Assembly: GCF_001499965.1 (NCBI RefSeq)
Contig: NZ_LQIT01000008.1
Coordinates: forward strand, 62,001-126,000
Length of the DNA: 64,000 bases
Direction of reading: 5' to 3'
From: Mycobacterium sp. GA-2829
GTDB taxonomy: Bacteria; Actinomycetota; Actinomycetes; Mycobacteriales; Mycobacteriaceae
Under the pieces are notes generated by a model. It worked only from the letters and a program-made list of their open reading frames with translations. It had not been told where the DNA came from and did no database searches. The position numbers were made by a program, and so were the translations under genes. Shown piece by piece: positions 25,912 through 34,664 of this stretch (within the stretch, counting starts at the first letter, position 1; each line of letters opens with the position of its first letter).

Positions 25912-26405
25912 CCGCCGAGGACCGGCTCGCCGCTCTGGAGGCCAGGCTGCGCCGGCTCGAGGACGAGCGCGAGATCGCGCGGATCGTGGCGAGCTACGGC
26001 CCGTGCGTGGACGCCGCGAACGCCGCGGGCGCCGCCGACCTGTGGGCCGAGGACGGCAGCTACGACGTCGAGGGCTGGCGGATGAACAGCCGCGCCGATG
26101 TGCGCGCGATGGTCGAATCCGACGGCCACCGGGCCCTGGTGGCCGCCGGGTGCTGTCACTTCCTCGGACCGGCGGTCGTCACCGTCGACGGCGACGAGGC
26201 GGTCGCGCTGTGCGAATCGGTGGTGCTGCGGTCCGGCGCCGATGGATACCGGGTGTGGCGGGCGGCGGCGAATCACTTCCAGCTGCGCCGCGAGGCGGCC
26301 GGTTGGCGGATCGCGGCGCGCACGACACGTCTGCTGAACGGCGATCCGGACGCCCATCGGCTGCTCATGGCCGGCGTCGCGGGGGAGCGCATCGACCCGT
26401 CCTGA
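25908..26405 (+). CDS. SnoaL/NTF2-like domain protein
   Basis: This 165-residue protein has a short N-terminal coiled coil (EDRLAALEARLRRLEDEREI) and then a cone-shaped NTF2-like fold (IVASYGPCVDAANAAGAADLWAEDGSYDVEGWRMNSRADVRAMVESD...NHFQLRREAAGWRIAARTTRLLNG). Related proteins in steroid clusters act as isomerases or hydratases, but no catalytic pair can be assigned here. It is translationally coupled to the SDR before it. Confidence 0.8.
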   Translation: MTAEDRLAALEARLRRLEDEREIARIVASYGPCVDAANAAGAADLWAEDGSYDVEGWRMNSRADVRAMVESDGHRALVAAGCCHFLGPAVVTVDGDEAVALCESVVLRSGADGYRVWRAAANHFQLRREAAGWRIAARTTRLLNGDPDAHRLLMAGVAGERIDPS

Positions 26406-26416
26406 TCAGCGGAACA
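26406..26416 (+). promoter_or_regulatory. Shared operator element, site 4 (kshA)
   Basis: TCAGCGGAACA with GTCC upstream lies 40 bases before the kshA ATG at 26457. TAGAAC occupies -12 to -7 of that ATG, exactly as at the OYE gene. Confidence 0.55.
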
Positions 26417-26456
26417 TTCGGGTCCGCGACGCCGCCGACGGCGGTAGAACAGTCCT

Positions 26457-27596
26457 ATGACTGTCTCCGACATCGACGAGGTCCGGCAGATCGAAGCCGA
26501 CGCCGCCCCGTCCCGGTTCGCCCGCGGGTGGCACTGCCTGGGGCTCACCCGGGACTTCGGGGACGGGAAACCGCACACGGTCAACGCCTTCGGGCAGAAG
26601 CTGGTCGTGTTCCGCAGCGGGGACGGCCGGATCAACGTGCTCGACGGCTACTGCCGCCACATGGGTGGCGACCTGAGCCAGGGTGAGGTCAAGGGCAACG
26701 AGATCGCATGCCCGTTCCACGACTGGCGCTGGGGCGGCGACGGCCGCTGCAAGCAGGTGCCCTACAGCAAGCGGGCGCCGCGGCTGGCTCGCACGGCGAC
26801 GTGGACGACGCTGGAACAGGACGGCATGCTGTTCGTCTGGAACGACCCGGAGCGCAAACCGCCGCCGGAGAACGTCACGATCCCGCGGATCGGGGGCGCC
26901 ACCAGCGACGAGTGGACCGACTGGCACTGGTACACCACGGTGGTCAACACCAACTGCCGTGAGGTCATCGACAACGTCGTCGACATGGCGCACTTCTTCT
27001 ACATCCACGGATCGCTGCCGACGCACTTCAAGAACATCTTCGAGGGCCACGTCGCGACCCAGTACATGAACAGTGCGGGGCGCGAGGATCTGCAACCGCC
27101 GGAGGGTCCGAAGATGCTCGGCACGACGTCGGTCGCGTCGTACTACGGTCCGTCTTTCATGATCGACGAGCTGACCTATCACTACGAGCAGGCCGACCAC
27201 CACACCGTGCTGATCAACTGCCACTACCCGATCGACGCGAATTCCTTTGTGCTGCAGTACGGGATCATCGTGAAGAAGTCCGAGGCCCTGCCCGACGACC
27301 TGGCGATGCAGACCGCCGTCGCCCTCGGCGACTTCGTCAAGATGGGGTTCGAACAGGACGTCGAGATCTGGAAGAACAAGGCGCGCATCGACAATCCGCT
27401 GCTGTGCGAGGAGGACGGGCCGGTGTACCAGCTGCGGCGTTGGTACGAGCAGTTCTACGTCGACGCCGCCGACGTCACCGCCGACATGGTCGATCGATTC
27501 GAGTATGAGATCGACACCACCCGGCCGCGGGAGGAGTGGATGAAGATCGTGGAGGCCAACCTCAGCGCTCGGGCGTCGGCGACGAGCGCGGGATGA
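26457..27596 (+). CDS. kshA: 3-ketosteroid 9-alpha-hydroxylase oxygenase component (KshA)
   Basis: This 379-residue Rieske non-heme iron oxygenase has the [2Fe-2S] ligands Cys66, His68, Cys85 and His88 (CRHMGGDLSQGEVKGNEIACPFHDW). The mononuclear iron site is NVVDMAHFFYIHG, with His179 and His184, and Asp301 in FEQDVEIW. Length and motifs match KshA closely. With a KshB reductase (homologue at 48163-49173) it hydroxylates C9, which together with delta-1 dehydrogenation opens ring B. It is overlapped (ATGA) by a small Cys-rich gene. Confidence 0.93.
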   Translation: MTVSDIDEVRQIEADAAPSRFARGWHCLGLTRDFGDGKPHTVNAFGQKLVVFRSGDGRINVLDGYCRHMGGDLSQGEVKGNEIACPFHDWRWGGDGRCKQVPYSKRAPRLARTATWTTLEQDGMLFVWNDPERKPPPENVTIPRIGGATSDEWTDWHWYTTVVNTNCREVIDNVVDMAHFFYIHGSLPTHFKNIFEGHVATQYMNSAGREDLQPPEGPKMLGTTSVASYYGPSFMIDELTYHYEQADHHTVLINCHYPIDANSFVLQYGIIVKKSEALPDDLAMQTAVALGDFVKMGFEQDVEIWKNKARIDNPLLCEEDGPVYQLRRWYEQFYVDAADVTADMVDRFEYEIDTTRPREEWMKIVEANLSARASATSAG

Positions 27597-27883
27597 GCAT
27601 CCGGCCCGACAACCGGCTCGCCGACGCGCCGATGGTGCCGGTGACATGCCGGGCCTGCGGGGCGCGGGTGTCGGCGCGTAAGAGCAGCTGGGAACAGACC
27701 AGCGTGCAATGGAATGCCGATGCGGCGCAACGCTGTCCGCAGCGGCGCGACAGCGAGGCGCTCGCCGGACACGGCCGTCCCACGGTGTTCCTGTCGTGTT
27801 CGGAGCTCTCCGAGTCGATCGTCGACGCGGTGCGGACCGGGCAGTTGGCCATCGTCGACGAAACGGTGGACGCCGCGCCGTAG
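27593..27883 (+). CDS. Small four-cysteine protein coupled to kshA, function unknown
   Basis: This 96-residue protein has Cys at 19, 22, 48 and 69 (VTCRACGARVSARKSSWEQTSVQW...C...C). A CxxC followed by two spaced Cys could bind zinc or a metal centre; the basic KSSWEQ segment and the acidic end (GQLAIVDETVDAAP) are also notable. Its ATG overlaps the kshA stop, so the products are made together. It could be a chaperone, a metal-delivery factor or an electron carrier for KshA. I do not recognise a named family. Confidence 0.7.
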   Translation: MSIRPDNRLADAPMVPVTCRACGARVSARKSSWEQTSVQWNADAAQRCPQRRDSEALAGHGRPTVFLSCSELSESIVDAVRTGQLAIVDETVDAAP

Positions 27884-27908
27884 TCTTTCGCTCGTGACCG
27901 AACACCTC

Positions 27909-28706
27909 ATGACCGATCCGCCGGTGGCGGTGGTGACCGGGGCGTCGCGCGGTGCGGGACGCGGTATCGCGCGGGCGCTGCTCGCGCGCGGCTGGCGGGT
28001 GTACCTGACCGGCCGCACCGTCGAGGGCCTCGGTGCGGGGTCTATCGCGGTGCCGCTCGACCACCGCGACGATGCGGCTGTCGGGGAGTTCTTCGCCCGC
28101 GTGGACCGCGACGCCGGCCGGTTGGACCTGTTGGTCAACAACGCCGCCGCCGTCCACGATTCGCTGGTCGGAAGGGAACCGTTCTGGCACAAGCCTGTCG
28201 AGTTGGGCGGCATCCTCGACGTCGGCTTGCGCTCGTCGTATGTGTCGGCGTGGCACGCGGCGCCCCTGCTGCTGCGGGGCCCGCGCGGGTTGATCGCGTT
28301 CACCTCGTCGCCGGGGTCGGTCTGCTACCTGCACGGTCCGGCCTACGGTGCGCAGAAGGCGGGGGTGGACAAGATGGCGGCCGACATGGCCGTCGACTTC
28401 CGGGGCACGCCCGTGCACACCGTCTCCGTCTGGATGGGCATCCTGCTGACCGAGAAGATGCGCGCGGCGTTCGACGGCAATCCGGAGGGATTGGACGCGA
28501 TGGCCGACCACGCCGAGACCCCCGAGTTCACCGGCCACGTGCTCGACGCGCTCTTCCGCGACCCGGAGCGCGAGACCCTCAGCGGGCACACGCTGATCGG
28601 CGCGGAACTCGGCCTGCGGTACGGGATCACCGACGAGGGCGGCAGACAGCCGGTGTCGCACCGGGAGATGTTGGGCGCACCACCCACTTACGTACGCCGA
28701 ACGTGA
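27909..28706 (+). CDS. Short-chain dehydrogenase/reductase
   Basis: This 265-residue SDR has TGASRGAGRGIA (NADP-type glycine motif with Arg), NNAA in place of NNAG, SSPGSVCYLHGPAYGAQKAG (catalytic Ser, Tyr, Lys) and a C-terminus resembling the DHRS1-like group (LGLRYGITDEGGRQP). ATG 27909 gives a conventional start; GTG 27894 is possible. The stop codon lies inside a long palindrome shared with another convergent junction. Confidence 0.83.
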   Translation: MTDPPVAVVTGASRGAGRGIARALLARGWRVYLTGRTVEGLGAGSIAVPLDHRDDAAVGEFFARVDRDAGRLDLLVNNAAAVHDSLVGREPFWHKPVELGGILDVGLRSSYVSAWHAAPLLLRGPRGLIAFTSSPGSVCYLHGPAYGAQKAGVDKMAADMAVDFRGTPVHTVSVWMGILLTEKMRAAFDGNPEGLDAMADHAETPEFTGHVLDALFRDPERETLSGHTLIGAELGLRYGITDEGGRQPVSHREMLGAPPTYVRRT

Positions 28707-28757
28707 GCCCGTGCGCGAGTTTTCGTCGAAATCTCGTGCGCGAGCTCACGCTCGGCG
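28695..28757. repeat. Long imperfect palindrome at a convergent junction (copy 1)
   Basis: CGTGAGCCCGTGCGCGAG (28702-28719) faces CTCGTGCGCGAGCTCACG (28733-28750). There are three mismatches, a centre reading TTTCGTCGAAA, and extra pairing outward (CGCCGA/TCGGCG). It sits between convergent genes and includes the stop of the SDR. A clearly related copy lies at 50896-50950, also between convergent genes. It is probably a bidirectional terminator or a dispersed palindromic repeat. Confidence 0.7.
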
Positions 28758-28764
28758 GAAGGGC

Positions 28765-29841
28765 TCAGGCGAGCTGGAACGCCGACAGCGGGGCTTCGGA
28801 CGGGTAGACCGCCGGACCGCCGAGGTCGTACGCGGCGTTGAGGGTGCCGATGAACTGCGGGTCGTGCAGCGGATTGTCGGGCATCTTCAGCGAGATACCC
28901 TGCGCGTTCACGTCTTTGACCAGGGTGTCGATGGCCCGCTCGATCGTGAGGTCGTCGGAGTGGTCCATGTTCTTCTTCAACTCGTCGTAGTCGGAGTACA
29001 CCTCCGCCGACCAGTGGACCAGGAACCGCAGTTCGTCGGTGTGGTGGCGGGCGATCACGTCGTCGCCGTTCTTGAGCACCCAGTGGTCGCGGTCGGCCGG
29101 GTCGCCGGTGAACACCGTGTCGAACGCCAGGCCGGCCGGAACCTGCTGTTCCAGCGGACCGTTGGCCTCACCGCGGTGCACCATCATCTCGTTCTGCACC
29201 ACCACGCCACGGTTGTACACCGGCGGCAGCAGACGCTGCGGCGCCTTCAGCGGACCCTCCGGCCAGTAGGTGAACCCGCTGCTCTCGTCGAGGGAGAACC
29301 AGGTGATCACCTGCGCCATCTTGATCAGGTAGTCCTGGAAGAGGCCGGACTTGCCCATCACGCTGGTGAGCCACGTCGGCGCGTTCTCGTGCCGCACGCC
29401 GCGGAAGCTCGGCGAATCCAGATGTCCCGGATCGCGGTTCGCGCACGGGCCGTTGATGTTGAACAGCATCATCTCGGGCTTGGCGTACTCGGCGTTCCAG
29501 TAGCTCTTGGCGTGCGCCAGGAACTTCTCGTTGTAGAAGCAGTCGTGCAGTTCGGGGTAGAGCACCGTGCCGTAGTTGGCGAGGTACCCGCGGAAGGTGG
29601 GGGTGAGGAACAGGTCGAGCGACGGCTCGAACCCCTCCGGGAACGCCCCGCTCATGGTCGCCATCAGCTCCTCCGCCGACGCGAAGTGCTGGGCGATGAT
29701 CAGCCGCCACGGCCCCTTGGTGCGAACCACATCGAGCAACCGGTCGCGCTGGTCGTCGGTGTAGATGTGGTCGATCTCCTTGGGCGGTGACGCGGGCCGC
29801 AGGACGTCGGACAGCTGCAACCGCCGATCATCAGTGAGCAT
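28765..29841 (-). CDS. Conserved protein, possible non-heme iron dioxygenase fold
   Basis: This 358-residue cytoplasmic protein is not firmly recognised. The central part reads LFNINGPCANRDPGHLDSPSFRG, with His140-Leu-Asp142 like an H-x-D metal pair. About 80 residues later, NRGVVVQNEMMVHRGEANG offers His222 and Arg223, the layout of 2-oxoglutarate/phytanoyl-type dioxygenases. This is a suggestion from spacing only. ATG 29841 follows AAGGAGAG by about 8 bases. Its promoter region contains a GGCGCC-GTC-GGCGCC hairpin (29863-29877). Confidence 0.6.
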   Translation of the reverse strand: MLTDDRRLQLSDVLRPASPPKEIDHIYTDDQRDRLLDVVRTKGPWRLIIAQHFASAEELMATMSGAFPEGFEPSLDLFLTPTFRGYLANYGTVLYPELHDCFYNEKFLAHAKSYWNAEYAKPEMMLFNINGPCANRDPGHLDSPSFRGVRHENAPTWLTSVMGKSGLFQDYLIKMAQVITWFSLDESSGFTYWPEGPLKAPQRLLPPVYNRGVVVQNEMMVHRGEANGPLEQQVPAGLAFDTVFTGDPADRDHWVLKNGDDVIARHHTDELRFLVHWSAEVYSDYDELKKNMDHSDDLTIERAIDTLVKDVNAQGISLKMPDNPLHDPQFIGTLNAAYDLGGPAVYPSEAPLSAFQLA

Positions 29842-29934
29842 CGAATCTCTCCTTCATTCATCGGCGCCGTCGGCGCCCCTGGGGTTGCTCCGATTCTGCG
29901 GCTGTGTGCGGCGTGGTCGACGGCAGCAGTCCGG

Positions 29935-30876
29935 TCATCGGGAGGTTGCGGCGAACTTGGCCCGCAACAGCGCACCGGTCTCCGCGATCGCCAGCCGGCC
30001 GCGGGCGGTGGCGTCCGAGCGCATCAGGAAGCCGTGATAGGCGCCCGGGTAGCGGGTCTGGGTGGTCTGCACGCCGGCGTCGCGCAGCCGGGCCGCGTAG
30101 CGCTCACCCCAGTCACGGATGGGGTCGCATTCGGCGGTCACCACGATCGCCGACGGCAGACCACCGAGATCGGTTGCCAGCGCGGGGAATCGGTAGGCAT
30201 CGGGTGCGGATGCGACGCCCCGGTCGGCGAGTTCGTGCATGAAGTCGATGTCGGCACGGGTCAGCATCGGCGCGTGGGCCAGCAACCGGATTGACTCGCA
30301 GCTCATATCGTGGTCGAGCCCCGGATACAGCAGCACCTGAGCGCAGATCGGCGGGCCGCCCCGGTCACGCGCCGCGAGGGCGACCGCCGCCGCCAGGGAT
30401 CCGCCCGCACTGTCGCCCACCACGGCGAGGCGCTCCGGGTCGACCCGCAGCGCATCGGCGTTGTCCGCCACCCACGCCGTCGCGGTGTAGGCGTCGTCGA
30501 ACTGTGCGGGTGCGGGCGCCTCCGGCGCCAGCCGGTACTCCACCGACACCACCGTCGCGCCGCTGTGCGCGGCCAGCGTCCGAGCGAGCGGTTCGAAGGC
30601 GTGGTTCGACCCCATGACCATGCCGCCGCCGTGGAAGTACACCAGCACCGGTGCCCGCTGGCAGTCGGTCGGCCGGTAGATCCGCACCGGGATACAGTGG
30701 CTCGCAGCAGATATCGACGCATCCGCGACGTCGACCATCGCCGGCATGTCCGGGGGATGCGGCGTCGCCTCGACGGCTCGCCGTACCGCCTCCAGCCCGC
30801 GTTCCCGCATCGGGGGTATCGGCCCGAACGAGGCGACGCGGGCGGCGGCGTCCGGGTCGAGCGACGGCACCGTCAC
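29935..30876 (-). CDS. Alpha/beta hydrolase of the hormone-sensitive lipase family
   Basis: This 313-residue esterase has VLVYFHGGGMVMGSNHAFE (HGGG oxyanion hole), GDSAGGSLAAAV (nucleophile Ser), TAECDPIRDWGERYA (Asp) and YPGAYHGFLM (His). It is probably an intracellular carboxylesterase, perhaps cleaving esters produced by the Baeyer-Villiger enzymes nearby. GTG 30876 overlaps the stop of the upstream flavoprotein gene, so it is last in a leftward operon with 32459 and 30873. Confidence 0.87.
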   Translation of the reverse strand: MTVPSLDPDAAARVASFGPIPPMRERGLEAVRRAVEATPHPPDMPAMVDVADASISAASHCIPVRIYRPTDCQRAPVLVYFHGGGMVMGSNHAFEPLARTLAAHSGATVVSVEYRLAPEAPAPAQFDDAYTATAWVADNADALRVDPERLAVVGDSAGGSLAAAVALAARDRGGPPICAQVLLYPGLDHDMSCESIRLLAHAPMLTRADIDFMHELADRGVASAPDAYRFPALATDLGGLPSAIVVTAECDPIRDWGERYAARLRDAGVQTTQTRYPGAYHGFLMRSDATARGRLAIAETGALLRAKFAATSR

Positions 30877-32462
30877 GGCGCCACCCGGAATCGTTCTGCC
30901 GCATGCGCACCCGCGCGCCGACCACCGAAGACGCAGTCCGCCAGAGAGAGCCCGCTGACGTAGCTGTTCGAGCACACGCCCACCGCGGCGCGACCGGCGG
31001 CGTACAGCCCGGGCACCGGGCCGCCGTCAGGGCGCAGCACCTCCCCGGTGCCTTCGTCGACGACGAGGCCGCCGAGGGTGAGGCCGGGGATCGGGAAGAA
31101 CATCGACGAGTCGGCCGAGATGTCGATCGAGTAGAACGGCGGCGTCCGCAGCGGCGGGCAGAGCTCGGGATCCTTGTGCGCGGGATCGCCGGTGCCGGAG
31201 TCGAGGCCGTGGTGGTATTCGTCGACCGTGCGCCGCAGCCCCGCGGGGTCGATACCGTTCGCCGCGGCGAGCGCTTCGATCGAGGCGGCCTTCCGGTGTC
31301 CGGTCGTGAACAGGTAGATCAGCTGCAGCCGCTGGAAGATCTGTGTCTGCGAACGGATCTGGCTCTTGACCTTCCGCCACGTGGTCGCGTCGTAGATCGC
31401 CCACCCGGTGCCGCCGAACTCGCGCATCATCACGTTGCCGTGGGTGGCGCCGTAGAGGTCCTCGTTGGTGATGCGGCGGCCGTCCGCGCCGACGGTGAGG
31501 CCCTCGAGGAACGCGCTCGGCGGGGAGAGGAACCGCCATGCCGTGACGTTGCCCATCTTGGCCGTCGTCCCGCCGGCCGACATGCCCAGCGCGATACCGG
31601 TGCCGTCGTCGCCGACCGTCCCGAGCGGGGACACCGTCATGAACTGTGGTGCGTGCCTCTGCATCCACTCCCGGTTGTGGACGAAGCCGCCCGCCGCGAG
31701 GATCACCGCGGGTGCGTGGGCCTCAGCGTCGACGGCCGCGGCGGCCCGGATCTTCTCCGCGCGCGCGACGGCGCCTGCGACCAGTCCGGGCATCCAGGTG
31801 CCCGCCTTTCCGGTGAGCCTGGTCAGCAGCGCATGGCGGCGCGCCTTCGGGTGTGTCGGCGGCATCGCCCGGTAGCGGACCCCGGTGACGCGGCCGTCGT
31901 CATCGGTGACGAGAGCATGCACCCGCGCGAGCGGGATGAATTCGACACCTTGGCTTTTCGCCGAGCGGGCGAGGTGCTCGAACAGCACCTTGCCGGAACT
32001 CATCCCCGGTGCGAGGACGCGGTGACCGCGCGGTACCGGCCGGGCCCGGGTGGCGTACGGGAACGCCTTCTCGTTGCCGGAGTAGTAGAGGTAGAACTCG
32101 TCGGTCGGATACGAGGTCTTGTAGGACGGCACCGGACCACCGCGGAATTCGACGCCCTGAGCCTTGAGCCATTCGATCATCGCCGGGCTCTGCCTGCAGA
32201 ACCGGTCCAGCGTCTCGGCCGACACCGCGTCGCCGACCTCGGCCTCGAGGTAGGCCCGCATGTCCTCGACGGTGTCGTGATATCCGCCTGCGCGCTGTTC
32301 GGGGGTTCCGCCGCCCGCGTAGATGATCCCGCCTGACAACGCCGTCGCGCCTCCGCCGTAGCCGCGGTCCAGGACGAGCACGCGCGCCCCGCGATCGGCG
32401 GCCTCGATCGCGGCCGCCGCACCGGCGGCGCCGAATCCGACGACGATGACGTCGTAGTTCAC
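30873..32462 (-). CDS. FAD-dependent dehydrogenase, fumarate-reductase/3-oxo-5-alpha-steroid 4-dehydrogenase type
   Basis: This 529-residue flavoprotein begins VNYDVIVVGFGAAGAAAAIEAADRG, with GGATALSGGIIYAGGGT. The C-terminus AAVGVCSNSYVSGLSLADCVFGGRRAG lacks the Y-P-G-x-G of KstD and instead carries the S-Y-x-S-G-x-S-L-x-D pattern that I associate with 3-ketosteroid delta-4(5-alpha)-dehydrogenases. It is thus probably a different regiospecificity from the proteins at 17590 and 23306. Both ends overlap their neighbours (GTGA). Confidence 0.78.
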   Translation of the reverse strand: MNYDVIVVGFGAAGAAAAIEAADRGARVLVLDRGYGGGATALSGGIIYAGGGTPEQRAGGYHDTVEDMRAYLEAEVGDAVSAETLDRFCRQSPAMIEWLKAQGVEFRGGPVPSYKTSYPTDEFYLYYSGNEKAFPYATRARPVPRGHRVLAPGMSSGKVLFEHLARSAKSQGVEFIPLARVHALVTDDDGRVTGVRYRAMPPTHPKARRHALLTRLTGKAGTWMPGLVAGAVARAEKIRAAAAVDAEAHAPAVILAAGGFVHNREWMQRHAPQFMTVSPLGTVGDDGTGIALGMSAGGTTAKMGNVTAWRFLSPPSAFLEGLTVGADGRRITNEDLYGATHGNVMMREFGGTGWAIYDATTWRKVKSQIRSQTQIFQRLQLIYLFTTGHRKAASIEALAAANGIDPAGLRRTVDEYHHGLDSGTGDPAHKDPELCPPLRTPPFYSIDISADSSMFFPIPGLTLGGLVVDEGTGEVLRPDGGPVPGLYAAGRAAVGVCSNSYVSGLSLADCVFGGRRAGAHAAERFRVAP

Positions 32463-33247
32463 AGCACCGACTTGATCTGCTTGGCGACCAGCCGCGTGGT
32501 GTGTTTGGCCGACGCCCGCGACAAGAGGTCCAGAGCACGGGCGTCGGTGCCGATGAGCACCCGGAACCGGTCGGCGGCGATACCGTCGACGATCTTGCGC
32601 CCCGCCGTCTCCGGCGTGGTCGCCCGGACCTTCTTGTCGCCGGCGTCGAGCATCTCGACCCCGGAGTTGCGGGTCAGGTTCGTGTCGACGTTGCCCGGGA
32701 ACACCGTCACGACACGGACTTTCGTATCGCACAGCTCCGCGTAGAGGCCTTCGCTGAACTGTTTGACCGCACCCTTGCTGGCGCTGTAGAGGGTCTGGCT
32801 GGCGAACGGCAGCAACGCCGACAGGCTGGACATGTTCGTCACGTTGGCCTCCGGGCGGGTCAGCAGCACGGGCAGGAAGGCGCGGCACATGTTGACCGTG
32901 CCCATGAAGTTGACCGCCATGATGCGGTCCGCCGTGTCCGCGGGTAGGTCGGTGAACGGGGCGAACCGGTGGATGACGCCCGCGATGTTGACCAGACCGT
33001 CGACGTGGCCGTGCACGCCGGCCGCCACGTCCGGCATGGCGCCGACCGCCTGCCGATCGGTCACGTCGAGACGGTGCGTGGACAGCCGGGATCCGGCGTT
33101 CGCGAGCCGGGCCGTATCCGCCAGTCCGGCCTCGTCGACGTCGGCGGCCGCCACCCGCGCACCCCGGCCGAGCAGGCCGAGCACCACCTGTCTGCCCATA
33201 CCGTTACCGGCACCGGTCACGACGAACACTCTGTCGGCGATCCGCAA
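32459..33247 (-). CDS. Short-chain dehydrogenase/reductase
   Basis: This 262-residue SDR has TGAGNGMGRQVV, AADVDE (NAD-type Asp), NIAG and MSSLSALLPFASQTLYSASKGA (Ser-Tyr-Lys). The C-terminal part FRVLIGTDARALDLLSRASAKHTTRL resembles SDRs in mycobacterial lipid operons. The start is TTG 33247, supported by GAGAGGA about 8 bases upstream. It is translationally coupled to the flavoprotein that follows. Confidence 0.85.
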   Translation of the reverse strand: MRIADRVFVVTGAGNGMGRQVVLGLLGRGARVAAADVDEAGLADTARLANAGSRLSTHRLDVTDRQAVGAMPDVAAGVHGHVDGLVNIAGVIHRFAPFTDLPADTADRIMAVNFMGTVNMCRAFLPVLLTRPEANVTNMSSLSALLPFASQTLYSASKGAVKQFSEGLYAELCDTKVRVVTVFPGNVDTNLTRNSGVEMLDAGDKKVRATTPETAGRKIVDGIAADRFRVLIGTDARALDLLSRASAKHTTRLVAKQIKSVL

Positions 33248-33259
33248 CTCGGGGTCCTC

Positions 33260-34111
33260 TCAGTGCTGCGCGGGGTCGAAGCGGGGTTTGGTGCGCAGGG
33301 CCGGTGCCCGTTGGGTTTTCAGCACCTCGGCGCGTTCGGTCATCGCCGACCCGACGTAGTCGGGCTGGGTCAGCAGGTAGAACCGGCCCTCGGCGGACTG
33401 CTCGAACACCACCTCCGCGGCGTCCAGCGGATCCATGGCGGCGGCCTTGATGTCGAGCATCGCCAGCCGCTGGCTCTCCGCGGCGGCGACGTCACCGTCG
33501 GTCACACCGCCCGCGGACTCGAAGATGTTCGAGGCCACCGCGCCGGGCAGCACCGCCTGGACGTGGATGTGGTCGTGTCCGGCCAATTGCACCTCGAGAG
33601 AGAGGCATTCGGTCAGCGCCAGCACGGCGTGCTTGCTCATGATGTAGGGGGCCTGCAGCGGTACGACCGCTACGCCGCCGATCGAGCTCAGATTCCACAC
33701 CCATGCGGGCGTGCCTGCCTCGATCATCGAGGGCAGGAACGCGCGCACACCGTGGAACACCCCGCTGACGTTGACGTCGACGACCCGCTGCCAGTTCGCG
33801 ACGGGGGTGTCCCACAGGTAGCCGAACTGTTCGACGCCCGCGTTGTTGACGAGCAGCCGGACCGGACCGACATCCCGACGGACCCGCTGGGCCATGTCCT
33901 CGACAGCGGCGGGATCCCGGACGTCGCAGATGATGTCGACGGCGCCCGTACCCAGTTCGTCGCGCAGCGCGGCGATCGCGTCGGCGTCGACGTCGACGAG
34001 TACCACCGTCATGCCGAGGTGAGCGGCGTGACGGGCCAGGCCGGCACCGATCCCGGCACCGGCACCCGTGATGACCGCGACGCCGCCGCCGAACGTCTGC
34101 CTGGCGTCCAC
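33260..34111 (-). CDS. Short-chain dehydrogenase/reductase
   Basis: This 283-residue SDR has ITGAGAGIGAGLARHA, LVDVDAD, NNAGVEQFG and LSSIGGVAVVPLQAPYIMSKHAV (Ser, Tyr, Lys; a Y-x-x-x-K with Met). GTG 34111 follows the stop of the NTF2-like gene by four bases, and the upstream reading overlaps that gene implausibly. The C-terminal region (EGRFYLLTQPDYVG) is typical of larger mycobacterial SDRs. The substrate is unknown. Confidence 0.84.
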   Translation of the reverse strand: MDARQTFGGGVAVITGAGAGIGAGLARHAAHLGMTVVLVDVDADAIAALRDELGTGAVDIICDVRDPAAVEDMAQRVRRDVGPVRLLVNNAGVEQFGYLWDTPVANWQRVVDVNVSGVFHGVRAFLPSMIEAGTPAWVWNLSSIGGVAVVPLQAPYIMSKHAVLALTECLSLEVQLAGHDHIHVQAVLPGAVASNIFESAGGVTDGDVAAAESQRLAMLDIKAAAMDPLDAAEVVFEQSAEGRFYLLTQPDYVGSAMTERAEVLKTQRAPALRTKPRFDPAQH

Positions 34112-34115
34112 GACC

Positions 34116-34598
34116 TCAGGCGCCCGCGGGAGCGGCGGTGGCCGAATACTCCGAGAGCAGCACCGAATTGGTGGTGTCGAGGATGACCTCCATCTCGGTG
34201 AACTCCAGCCCGTTCGCACCGCGCCGCACGGCGACGTTGGCCACCCCGCTGGACACCGCGAACGGCACGAAGTTCGTGATCTGGTTGACGAAGATGTAGA
34301 AGCGCGCGCGGGTGGCGTCGCCGTCGGATCCGGTGCGGTGCAGGTTGGTCGAGTGGTGCCGAAGCGGGTAGGGGCTCTCCTTGCGATGAGCCGACAGCCA
34401 CTCCATGATCGCCTCGCGGCCCTGCAGCTCCGGCGACATCAACTCCTCGAACGGGCTGGCGCCGGAGTCGCTGCGGCTGATGTACCGGGCGTCGTCGGCG
34501 AAGGCCGCCGCCATCTCGTCGTAGTGGGCTTCGTCGTAGTCGTACCAGAAGCCGGATACGAATTCCTGCAGGTCGGACAGCGCGATCTCGTTGCTCAT
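34116..34598 (-). CDS. SnoaL/NTF2-like domain protein
   Basis: This 160-residue protein has an NTF2-like fold: LQEFVSGFWYDYDEAHYDEMAAAFADDARYISRSDSG, then LQGREAIMEWLSAHRKESPYPLRHHSTNLHRTG and beta strands to the end. Such folds include steroid isomerases and dehydratases, and the conserved Tyr/Asp/His residues make an enzyme plausible. It is the first gene of a leftward run (34116, 33260, 32459, 30873, 29935) with the shared operator 49 bases upstream. Confidence 0.8.
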   Translation of the reverse strand: MSNEIALSDLQEFVSGFWYDYDEAHYDEMAAAFADDARYISRSDSGASPFEELMSPELQGREAIMEWLSAHRKESPYPLRHHSTNLHRTGSDGDATRARFYIFVNQITNFVPFAVSSGVANVAVRRGANGLEFTEMEVILDTTNSVLLSEYSATAAPAGA

Positions 34599-34647
34599 GG
34601 CCTGCAGTCAACCGCCGCGCGGACGGGTTGACACCCGGCCCGCCCGG

Positions 34648-34658
34648 TCAGCGGAACA
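34648..34658 (+). promoter_or_regulatory. Shared operator element, site 5 (NTF2-like operon)
   Basis: TCAGCGGAACA with GCCC at 34642-34645 is the third identical 11-mer. It reads away from the leftward gene whose ATG lies 49 bases off, matching the antisense spacing at the other sites. Confidence 0.55.
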
Positions 34659-34664
34659 CCGTCC

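Noticed and set aside
26445..26457. KstR-type box TAGAACAGTCCTA before kshA
   Set aside because: Only one half matches TnnAACnnGTTnnA, and the same TAGAAC sits at the -10 position of the OYE gene, so a -10 element explains it better.
26406..28661. 751-codon minus-strand frame opposite kshA and the SDR
   Set aside because: Low-complexity RR/VV/DD composition; the plus strand encodes a complete Rieske oxygenase with all ligands.
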